From an uncultured Oscillospiraceae bacterium (lineage in GTDB: Bacteria > Bacillota > Clostridia > Oscillospirales > Ruminococcaceae): a stretch of DNA of 6,633 nt. The translations under genes and the position numbers were made by a program. The notes beneath the pieces are model-generated. The model saw only the letters and a program-made list of their open reading frames with translations. It had not been told where the DNA came from and made no database searches. The number at the start of each line of letters is the position of its first letter. Within the stretch, counting starts at the first letter, position 1. Below, in pieces: positions 1 through 4,635 of the stretch. Location of the stretch: NCBI GenBank assembly GCA_958448395.1, contig CAUDDP010000095.1, positions 1 to 6,633 of the forward strand, in the 5' to 3' direction.

Positions 1-69
1 GCACAGTTTGTGATTGGCAGCGGTAGAATGCATTCTCGTCGAACTCACATTATTTTAAGATTATTATAG
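1..69 (+). other. Open frame from window edge, possible tail of an upstream gene
   Basis: Frame 1 is open from the first base to a TAG at 67-69, encoding 22 residues that include GSGRMHSRRTH; the other two plus frames stop within the first 24 bases. This could be the last codons of an upstream plus-strand gene, but 22 open codons are expected by chance often enough that I cannot claim it. I do not recognise the peptide. The stretch also contains the 12-base perfect palindrome AGAATGCATTCT at 25-36. Confidence 0.15.
39..67 (+). promoter_or_regulatory. Weak candidate promoter for the MmcQ/YjbR-family gene
   Basis: TATTAT at 62-67 matches the sigma-A -10 box at five of six positions. The -35 position 17 bases upstream holds TCGAAC (39-44), a poor match. 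It would give a short leader ending in the GGAG site at 92-95. It is the best candidate in the 105 bases before the gene, but only tentative because the -35 is weak and the gene could instead be read from an upstream promoter. Confidence 0.25.
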
Positions 70-105
70 CTGACATAAAAGCGGAACTTATGGAGAATAT
101 TGAAA

Positions 106-495
106 ATGAATCGAATGGAATTAGAAGCATTTATTTTTGAAACATATGCAGTAAAAGCGGAATTTCCGTGGGAAAGGTATCCAAGTTATATGGTATTTCG
201 TCACAGCGGTAACCAAAAGTGGTTTGCACTCGTTATGCGTATCTCAAAGGAAAAGTTAGGGTTACAGGAAGATGAAATGCTGGATATTTTGGATGTGAAA
301 TGCGATCCTATTATGATAGGCTCTCTTAGAATGGAACCGGGATTTTATCCAGCCTATCATATGAATCAATCAAATTGGATTACGATTGCCTTGGACGGCA
401 GTGTAAGCCATGAAAAAATAAAGATGTTACTAGATATTAGTTTTGACCTGACAGATTCAAAGGGTGTAACGCATCATCGCAAAAGGAAATCCTGA
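106..495 (+). CDS. MmcQ/YjbR family protein (CyaY-like fold, putative DNA-binding)
   Basis: The product is 129 residues, close to the usual 115-125 for MmcQ/YjbR proteins. The recognisable parts are an N-terminal helix (MNRMELEAFIFETY), a strand block with F-x-W and a KWFALV core strand (about 38-43), and the family hallmark toward the C-terminus: PxYHMNQ followed by NWITIALDGSV (about 82-100). This lines up with HLNKAHWSTVYLDGS of E. coli YjbR. The family has a CyaY-like fold related to double-wing DNA-binding proteins, and its cellular role is poorly defined, so DNA binding is family knowledge rather than something visible here. Start choice: a frame-compatible TTG at 100 lies only four bases after GGAG (92-95), whereas ATG at 106 lies ten bases after it and gives the family-typical N-terminus, so I use 106. 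The gene stands alone and converges on the iron-sulfur gene, sharing a terminator with it. The basic tail HHRKRKS is slightly longer than usual. Confidence 0.88.
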   Translation: MNRMELEAFIFETYAVKAEFPWERYPSYMVFRHSGNQKWFALVMRISKEKLGLQEDEMLDILDVKCDPIMIGSLRMEPGFYPAYHMNQSNWITIALDGSVSHEKIKMLLDISFDLTDSKGVTHHRKRKS

Positions 496-534
496 TGCAT
501 ATCAAAAAACAGAAAAAGGCTAAGCTGCCAGATA

Positions 535-576
535 AAAACCGCCGCCGACCGTTCAAAGACAGTCGACAGCGGTTTT
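535..576. terminator. Bidirectional intrinsic terminator between convergent genes
   Basis: Arms 535-549 (AAAACCGCCGCCGAC) and 562-576 (GTCGACAGCGGTTTT) enclose a 12-base loop. In the plus-strand RNA 13 of 15 positions pair, with two C/A mismatches, and TTTTCTTG follows. In the minus-strand RNA the two mismatches become G-U wobbles, so all 15 positions pair, and the run TTTTTATC follows. It therefore fits best as the terminator of the iron-sulfur gene (stop at 595) while also ending the gene at 106-495. Confidence 0.85.
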
Positions 577-594
577 CTTGCATGTAGAATTTTA

Positions 595-789
595 TTACTT
601 GCTCATCAGTTCAGAAATAACGTCCAGTACCTTGTCATGACATCCGCCACAACCAGTGGAGCAGTGTGTTACTTCCTGTACGCTCTTGAAGGTATCTTCT
701 ACGTCAGATAGGCTCTGCTTTTCGTGCATTGCTTTTTCAATGTCGAGGTAAGAAACCCCCATGCAATGACAAACTTCATAGTTTTCCAT
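595..789 (-). CDS. BFD-like [2Fe-2S]-binding protein
   Basis: This is a complete 64-residue protein consisting only of a BFD-like (bacterioferritin-associated ferredoxin) [2Fe-2S] domain. It starts MENYEVCHCMGVSYLDIEKA and ends with the second cysteine cluster CSTGCGGC. Likely cluster ligands are C7 and C9 (CxC) and C47 and C50 (CxxC), followed by the usual terminal helix (DKVLDVISELM). Such small clostridial proteins are thought to be electron carriers or iron-handling partners, but the partner is not visible here. Two oddities: 37 residues separate the CxC and CxxC pairs, against 31 in E. coli Bfd, and there is an extra cysteine (C43) four residues before C47. The start is set by a good AAGGAGAT ribosome binding site (plus positions 799-806) ten bases or less from the ATG. 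The gene is monocistronic, with a strong promoter and a clear terminator. Confidence 0.9.
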   Translation of the reverse strand: MENYEVCHCMGVSYLDIEKAMHEKQSLSDVEDTFKSVQEVTHCSTGCGGCHDKVLDVISELMSK

Positions 790-819
790 GTGGATTCATC
801 TCCTTTTTTTGTTTTTTAC

Positions 820-848
820 AGTATAGCACATCCAGCGAAATCTGTCAA
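820..848 (-). promoter_or_regulatory. Strong sigma-A promoter of the [2Fe-2S] protein gene
   Basis: On the minus strand, TTGACA (plus 843-848) is followed by a 17-base spacer and TATACT (plus 820-825), with the extended -10 dinucleotide TG at plus 827-828 (TGC-TATACT). That is a perfect -35, optimal spacing and a five-of-six -10. The transcript would start near plus 813 and have a leader of about two dozen bases carrying the AGGAG site. Confidence 0.85.
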
Positions 849-865
849 TATACAAAACGATTTTT

Positions 866-878
866 TGTCAGCATGACA
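866..878. promoter_or_regulatory. Small inverted repeat upstream of the [2Fe-2S] gene promoter
   Basis: TGTCA-GCA-TGACA is a perfect 5-base inverted repeat with a 3-base centre. It lies about 18 bases upstream of the -35 box at 843-848, where a regulator could bind. TGTCA also occurs within the -35 region itself (843-847). It matches no operator that I recognise (it is not a Fur box), and an inverted repeat this short can occur by chance. Confidence 0.2.
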
Positions 879-908
879 GGATTTGTTCTATTTGCACAAA
901 GAACGCTG

Positions 909-941
909 CCGACCGTCGAAAAAGCAGCTGGCAACGATCGG
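909..941 (-). terminator. Candidate terminator hairpin downstream of putP
   Basis: Arms at plus 909-918 and 932-941 pair over all ten positions in minus-strand RNA (CCGATCGTTG with CGACGGTCGG), two of them G-U wobbles, around a 13-base loop. It begins 27 bases after the putP stop. The bases after it (CAGCGTTCTTTGTG) form only a poor U-tract, so it may terminate inefficiently or serve as a 3' end stabiliser. No other terminator is visible between putP and the next promoter. Confidence 0.45.
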
Positions 942-968
942 GGAACAAGAAAGAGTGAGAAGAAGTGC

Positions 969-2525
969 TTATTGTTTGCATTCTGCCTGTACCGCTTCAA
1001 ATTCTTCTACCAGTTCTTTTTCCGGTGCTTTTGTCAGCAGTGACACCACAATGATGCAAAGCAATGCAACTAAGAAGGCCGGCAGAAGCTCATACAGATC
1101 CCATGCACCGCCCAACGGACGAATCAGGAACTTCCAGATGAAAACAGTAATACCACCGACAACCATACCAGTCAGGGCACCCCACTTGTTGGAACGCTTC
1201 CAGAAAAGGGCACACAGCATAACCGGTCCAAAGGTTGCTCCAAAGCCAGCCCATGCGAAGGATACAATCTGGAAGACGGAACTGTCCGGATTCCATGCAA
1301 TGAGAATGGAAATCGCTGCAATTACCAGCAAAACAGCACGAGCCGCAAACATCGAAGTTTTTTGGGAGAGTTTGATGCCGAATACCCCTTGCAGAATATT
1401 TTCTGACAAGCTGGAGGAGGCAGCCAGCAGCTGTGAGTCTGAAGTTGACATGGTGCAGGCAAGAATACCAGCAAAAATCAAACCAGCAAACAGTGCCGCA
1501 ACGATACCATATTCGCTAATGAGTGTGGCAATTTTCATAATGACGGTTTCGGATTCTGCACTGTAGTTGTCCGGATTATCACCCAGTACGGCAATGGTGC
1601 CATTGCTGATCAGCGTTTTGCCGATAAAGCCGATTAAAATTGCAATCCCCATCGAAATGACAACCCAGATAGAAGCGATTCTTCTGGAGGTTTTAATCTT
1701 TCGACTGTCTTTAATTGCCATAAAGCGGAGCAGGATGTGCGGCATACCAAAATAGCCGAGTCCCCATGCCAGCGTGGAAGAGATTGTCAGCCAGTTGTAG
1801 TCTTTCGCCGTGTTGTTGGTAATATCATATGTATGGTTAAAAGAAAGATAGCCCGGCAGTGCTTTTGCATTTTCCATGACGGCATCAATACCACCAGCAG
1901 TGACAATACCGAATATTACAACCATGATGAGTGCAATGGTCATAATGATACTTTGCAGTAGGTCAGTCGTACTGGCAGCCAGAAAGCCGCCGATGCTGGT
2001 ATAGGCAATGATAATGACTGCACTTAAAATCATTGCTGCATGGTAGTCCATGCCAAAGAGTGTCTGGAACAGTTTTCCGCAGGCAGAGAAGCCCGATGCG
2101 GTGTAAGGAACAAAGAAAATTAAAATAATCAAAGCGGAAATACCCATCAGGAAATGATGCCGATCGTTGTAACGGTTTGAGAAGAAATCCGGAATCGTGA
2201 TGGAATGGTTGTGGTTTGAGTAAATACGCAATCGTTTTGCAACGAAGAGCCAGTTGAGATACGTACCAATTGCCAGACCGATGACTGTCCAGCCAACGTC
2301 TGCAAAGCCCGTCAGCAGTGCCAGTCCCGGTAAGCCCATGAGCAAATAGCTGCTCATGTCGGAGGCTTCTGCACTCATTGCTGTTACGATGGGGCCGAGT
2401 TTTCTGCCGCCTAAGTAAAAATCGCTGGTGTCTTTGTTCTTTTTAGATGCGAGAATGCCGACAACCACCATTAAAATCAAGTAGGCAACGATGGTGATCA
2501 GCATACAGACAAGATTGGATTTCAT
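969..2525 (-). CDS. putP: Sodium/proline symporter (PutP type, SSS family)
   Basis: The 518-residue membrane protein is of normal length for the sodium:solute symporter family and matches E. coli PutP from end to end, with about 13 hydrophobic segments. It imports L-proline driven by the sodium gradient across the cytoplasmic membrane. Visible landmarks are DFYLGGRKLGP (35-45, with R41), SDMSSYLLMGLPG (55-67), where D56, M57 and S58 correspond to sodium-site residues D55, M56 and S57 of E. coli PutP, D188 in STTDLLQS (E. coli D187), AWGLGYFGMPHILLRFMA (253-270), and TMSTSDSQLL (358-367), where S360 and T361 match the sodium ligands S340 and T341. All key sodium-site residues are kept. The start is set by AAGGAG (plus 2536-2541) ten bases before the ATG. 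It lies 87 bases downstream of the ABC-F gene in the same direction, and I see no good promoter between them. Proline is the best substrate guess from overall similarity; another amino acid is possible. Confidence 0.92.
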   Translation of the reverse strand: MKSNLVCMLITIVAYLILMVVVGILASKKNKDTSDFYLGGRKLGPIVTAMSAEASDMSSYLLMGLPGLALLTGFADVGWTVIGLAIGTYLNWLFVAKRLRIYSNHNHSITIPDFFSNRYNDRHHFLMGISALIILIFFVPYTASGFSACGKLFQTLFGMDYHAAMILSAVIIIAYTSIGGFLAASTTDLLQSIIMTIALIMVVIFGIVTAGGIDAVMENAKALPGYLSFNHTYDITNNTAKDYNWLTISSTLAWGLGYFGMPHILLRFMAIKDSRKIKTSRRIASIWVVISMGIAILIGFIGKTLISNGTIAVLGDNPDNYSAESETVIMKIATLISEYGIVAALFAGLIFAGILACTMSTSDSQLLAASSSLSENILQGVFGIKLSQKTSMFAARAVLLVIAAISILIAWNPDSSVFQIVSFAWAGFGATFGPVMLCALFWKRSNKWGALTGMVVGGITVFIWKFLIRPLGGAWDLYELLPAFLVALLCIIVVSLLTKAPEKELVEEFEAVQAECKQ

Positions 2526-2555
2526 AGTTGTAATGCTCCTTTATTTTTCCATTTG

Positions 2556-2602
2556 CAGACAGAGCAGCAGCCAGAATGCTGCTGGTGTCTGTTGATTTTT
2601 TT
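2556..2602 (+). terminator. Terminator-like hairpin in the ABC-F/putP gap, oriented plus
   Basis: Arms CAGACA (2556-2561) and CAGCAGC (2565-2571) pair with GCTGCTG (2578-2584) and TGTCTG (2586-2591). This gives 13 base pairs with a 3x1 internal loop and a 6-base apical loop. In the plus direction the stem is followed by TTGATTTTTTT (2592-2602), as in an intrinsic terminator. In the minus direction, in which both flanking genes run, the stem is preceded by the A-run and followed by GCAAATGG, with no U-tract. It should therefore stop antisense transcription rather than transcription from ABC-F into putP; in the ABC-F/putP RNA it would be an internal hairpin just ahead of the putP ribosome binding site. 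Confidence 0.6.
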
Positions 2603-2612
2603 GAATATATGA

Positions 2613-4214
2613 TTATTTCTGATTTTCCTTTTTCCAAGCCAGAAATTCTTCATACGTACCTTGTCGATCCAGACAGCCGTCTGGTGTAATTTCAATTATG
2701 CGGTTGGCAACGGTCTGTAAAATTTCGTGGTCGTGTGAGGAGAGCAGTACCACGCCCTTGAATGCGGTCAAACCGTTGTTGACTGCGGTGATGCTTTCCA
2801 AGTCCAGATGGTTGGTGGGTCGATCTAATAGCAGGACATTGGAATGATACAGCATCATACGGGAAAACATACAACGTACTTTTTCACCGCCGGACAGCAC
2901 GTTGACTGGTTTATAAATATCATCCCCAGAGAAGAGCATTCTGCCGAGGAAACCACGCAGATAGGTTTCGGTTTCGTCTGTTTTGGAATACTGGCGGATC
3001 CAGTCCAGAATGGAGAGCTCACAGTCATTGAAATAGGCAGAGTTGTCCACCGGGAAATAGGAAGTGGAAGTGGAAATGCCCCATTTGAAAGTGCCCGCAT
3101 CCGGCTGTTCTTCTTCCATCAGAATTTTGAACAGCATGGTGATCGCCTGTTCACTTTCACCGATCAAAGCAACCTTATCGGTGCGGCTGAGGGTAAAGCT
3201 GACATTGTTGAGCAGTTTTACACCGTCTACTGTTTTAGAAATGCCGTTGACTTGCAGCACTTCCTTGCCCAGTTCCCGATCCATATCGAAACCGATGAAC
3301 GGATATCTTCTGCTGGAAGCGGGCAGCTGTTCCACAGTGAGGTTTTCCAATAGTTTTCTTCTGGAAGTTGCCTGACGGGATTTGGATTTGTTGGCGGAGA
3401 AACGTTCGATAAAGGTCTTGAGTTCTTTGATTTTTTCTTCTGTCTTTTTATTCTGCTGTCGAATCATTCGCTGCATCATCTGACTGGATTCATACCAGAA
3501 TTCATAGTTGCCGACATACATTTTGATTTGTGTGTAGTCAATATCGACAATATGCGTACAGACATTGTTTAGAAAGTGACGGTCATGGGAGACAACAATG
3601 ACAGTACCAAAGTATTCGGATAAGAAATCCTCCAGCCAGGTAATGGCATCAATATCCAGATGGTTGGTTGGCTCGTCCATGAGGATAATGTCCGGATTGC
3701 CGAACAGTGCCTGTGCCAGCAGGATTTTCACTTTTTCATTACCAGAGAGATCGCCCATTGTCTGATAGAGCAGGTCTTCGGAAAGTCCCAAACCTTGCAG
3801 TAGTTTGGAAACATCAGATTCTGCCTCCCAGCCGTTCAGTTCTGCGAATTCTGCTTCCAGTTCTGCGGCATGGTTACCGTCTTCTTCAGAGAAATCCGGT
3901 TTTGCATAAAGGGCATCCTTTTCCTGCATGATGGCATAGAGCCGTTCATTGCCCATGATAACGGTGTCCAGCACAGTATAGGCATCATAGGCAAAGTGAT
4001 CCTGTTTGAGGACACTCATGCGAAGTTCTTTTGGGATGGTGACTTCGCCGGTGGTGGGCTGTAATGTACCGCATAGGATTTTGAGAAAGGTGGACTTTCC
4101 AGCACCATTTGCACCGATGACACCATAGCAGTTTCCAGCATTGAATTGCAGGTTGACATGTTTGAAGAGGGTGTCGCCGCCGAATTGGAGGCTGACGTTG
4201 GATACAGTAATCAT
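2613..4214 (-). CDS. ABC-F family ATPase (YkpA/YbiT type) with degenerate second ATPase site
   Basis: This 533-residue protein has two ABC ATPase domains and no membrane segments, the layout of ABC-F ribosome-associated factors. NBD1 is intact: Walker A GANGAGKST (34-42), signature LSGNEKVK (156-163, N in place of the second G), Walker B IILMDE (176-181) and switch histidine in SHDRHFL (H210). A charged helical linker (about 241-295) joins the domains. NBD2 keeps its signature LSGGEKVR (440-447), D-loop and switch histidine (SHDHEIL, H494). Its Walker A is GESEQAITM (352-360), with I358 where the nucleotide-binding lysine belongs, and its Walker B reads VLLLDRPTNHLD, with R465 replacing the catalytic glutamate. 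NBD2 is thus predicted unable to hydrolyse ATP. Start: ATG at 4214 follows AAAGGAG by five bases and gives the family N-terminus MITVSNVSLQF; the in-frame TTG at 4229 overlaps the edge of that binding site and is unlikely. No long resistance-type linker is present, so antibiotic protection is not indicated; translation-related function is family inference. Confidence 0.93.
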   Translation of the reverse strand: MITVSNVSLQFGGDTLFKHVNLQFNAGNCYGVIGANGAGKSTFLKILCGTLQPTTGEVTIPKELRMSVLKQDHFAYDAYTVLDTVIMGNERLYAIMQEKDALYAKPDFSEEDGNHAAELEAEFAELNGWEAESDVSKLLQGLGLSEDLLYQTMGDLSGNEKVKILLAQALFGNPDIILMDEPTNHLDIDAITWLEDFLSEYFGTVIVVSHDRHFLNNVCTHIVDIDYTQIKMYVGNYEFWYESSQMMQRMIRQQNKKTEEKIKELKTFIERFSANKSKSRQATSRRKLLENLTVEQLPASSRRYPFIGFDMDRELGKEVLQVNGISKTVDGVKLLNNVSFTLSRTDKVALIGESEQAITMLFKILMEEEQPDAGTFKWGISTSTSYFPVDNSAYFNDCELSILDWIRQYSKTDETETYLRGFLGRMLFSGDDIYKPVNVLSGGEKVRCMFSRMMLYHSNVLLLDRPTNHLDLESITAVNNGLTAFKGVVLLSSHDHEILQTVANRIIEITPDGCLDRQGTYEEFLAWKKENQK

Positions 4215-4219
4215 GTAGA

Positions 4220-4226
4220 CTCCTTT
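4220..4226 (-). promoter_or_regulatory. Ribosome binding site fixing the ABC-F start
   Basis: The minus strand reads AAAGGAG-TCTAC-ATG: a seven-base Shine-Dalgarno match with a five-base spacer to the ATG at 4214-4212. This excludes the longer reading that would begin at TTG (4229-4227), because that codon overlaps the first bases of the site and has no site of its own. Confidence 0.85.
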
Positions 4227-4249
4227 CAAAGTACGAAATCAATATGAAT

Positions 4250-4278
4250 AGTATACCATACTGGGGAGGAAAATGCAA
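4250..4278 (-). promoter_or_regulatory. Extended -10 promoter of the ABC-F gene
   Basis: On the minus strand TGG-TATACT gives an extended -10 box (TATACT at plus 4250-4255, TG at plus 4257-4258). A partial -35, TTGCAT (plus 4273-4278), lies 17 bases upstream. Transcription would start near plus 4243 and give a leader of about 30 bases, too short for the attenuator-type leaders known for some inducible ABC-F resistance genes. The -35 lies at the edge of the repeat element that begins near 4274. Confidence 0.7.
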
Positions 4279-4372
4279 GCAGGTATGTTGCTTTTCATGC
4301 AAATCAATTTTCAAATTATGGATTGGGGTTGCTCTGCCGACGGAGGTGAGACCGTTATCCGTGAGAGAAAAT
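4274..4372 (+). repeat. Imperfect direct repeat, copy 1 (about 100-base unit)
   Basis: Copy 1 shares with copy 2 the blocks GCAAG, TGCTTTTCAT (4289-4298), AAATCAATTTTCA (4301-4313), a G-rich central part with GAG, and TATCCGTGAGA (4356-4366), in the same order. The blocks repeat at a spacing of 98-103 bases. The centre can fold: CTCT (4332-4335) with AGAG (4364-4367), and ACGGA (4340-4344) with TCCGT (4358-4362). Frames that cross the repeat give no recognisable protein. I do not recognise the family; a dispersed intergenic repeat is the likeliest identity. Confidence 0.7.
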
Positions 4373-4388
4373 ACAAAATTGATTTGCA
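4298..4388. repeat. 91-base element bounded by a perfect 14-base inverted repeat
   Basis: TGCAAATCAATTTT (4298-4311) is the exact reverse complement of AAAATTGATTTGCA (4375-4388). Together with the inner pairings CTCT/AGAG and ACGGA/TCCGT, the 91 bases can form a long composite stem-loop in RNA or single-stranded DNA. The element is flanked on the left by TGCTTTTCAT (4289-4298, sharing one base) and, three bases beyond its right end, by another TGCTTTTCAT (4392-4401). This resembles a small non-autonomous mobile element or a REP/MITE-like sequence, but the flanking repeats also follow from the tandem duplication, so mobility is not shown. Confidence 0.65.
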
Positions 4389-4470
4389 AGGTGCTTTTCA
4401 TAGAAATCAATTTTCAGATCATAGAGTGGATTGCACGCCGCAGGCGAGGCTGGTATCCGTGAGAAAAAAC
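4385..4470 (+). repeat. Imperfect direct repeat, copy 2
   Basis: This is the second copy of the unit: GCAAGG, TGCTTTTCAT (4392-4401), AAATCAATTTTCA (4404-4416), a central part CGCCGCAGGCGAGG, and TATCCGTGAGA (4454-4464). It differs from copy 1 by several substitutions and a few short gaps in the centre, where it carries a small CGCC-GCA-GGCG hairpin. The end of the copy decays into AT-rich sequence (about 4470-4500), with no clear right-hand inverted arm. Confidence 0.65.
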
Positions 4471-4635
4471 TGCACTACAATTATTAAAAAATTTTATGTA
4501 ACCAATCAAATGGAACAATCTCCATCTGACTTTCAGGGACTTTACGGAAGATTTTCACGCAATTTCCATAAACCTATGGGAAAATAAAACCATAGAAACA
4601 AACACCCCCTTCTTCAACAGAAAGGACGATAACAT
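4471..4635 (+). promoter_or_regulatory. AT-rich upstream region of the beta-helix lipoprotein gene
   Basis: No gene is seen here. I find no convincing -35/-10 pair for the downstream gene: TACAAT (4476-4481) is a possible -10 but lacks a -35, and TTTCAC...TATGGG (4552-4580) is poor. The inverted repeat CTATGG (4574-4579) / CCATAG (4590-4595) sits about 40 bases before the start codon and could be an operator, though it is short. The ribosome binding site AAAGGA (4621-4626) lies nine bases before the ATG at 4636. Confidence 0.35.

Noticed and set aside
541..945. Similar GCYGCCGACCGT strings at 541-552 and 906-917
   Set aside because: Each belongs to a terminator-like hairpin, and the similarity does not extend outside the stems, so a shared repeat family is not supported.
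883..1566. 227-codon plus-strand open frame
   Set aside because: It lies almost entirely antisense to putP, whose product is full length and conserved throughout. The frame's composition is that of a shadow of a hydrophobic protein gene.
2613..4214. ABC-F gene as an antibiotic-resistance (ribosome protection) determinant
   Set aside because: The linker between the ATPase domains is of ordinary length with no long resistance-type loop, and the leader of about 30 bases leaves no room for an attenuator. The layout fits housekeeping YkpA/YbiT-type proteins.
4227..4229. TTG start giving a 538-residue ABC-F protein
   Set aside because: The codon overlaps the edge of the ribosome binding site AAAGGAG, and the ATG 15 bases downstream has ideal spacing and gives the family N-terminus.
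4244..4587. Overlapping plus-strand open frames of 72 and 104 codons through the repeat region
   Set aside because: Both are read straight through the two repeat copies and a stem-loop, have no convincing ribosome binding site, and give no recognisable protein. They are by-products of the repeat. The 104-codon frame also overlaps the ABC-F promoter's -35 region.
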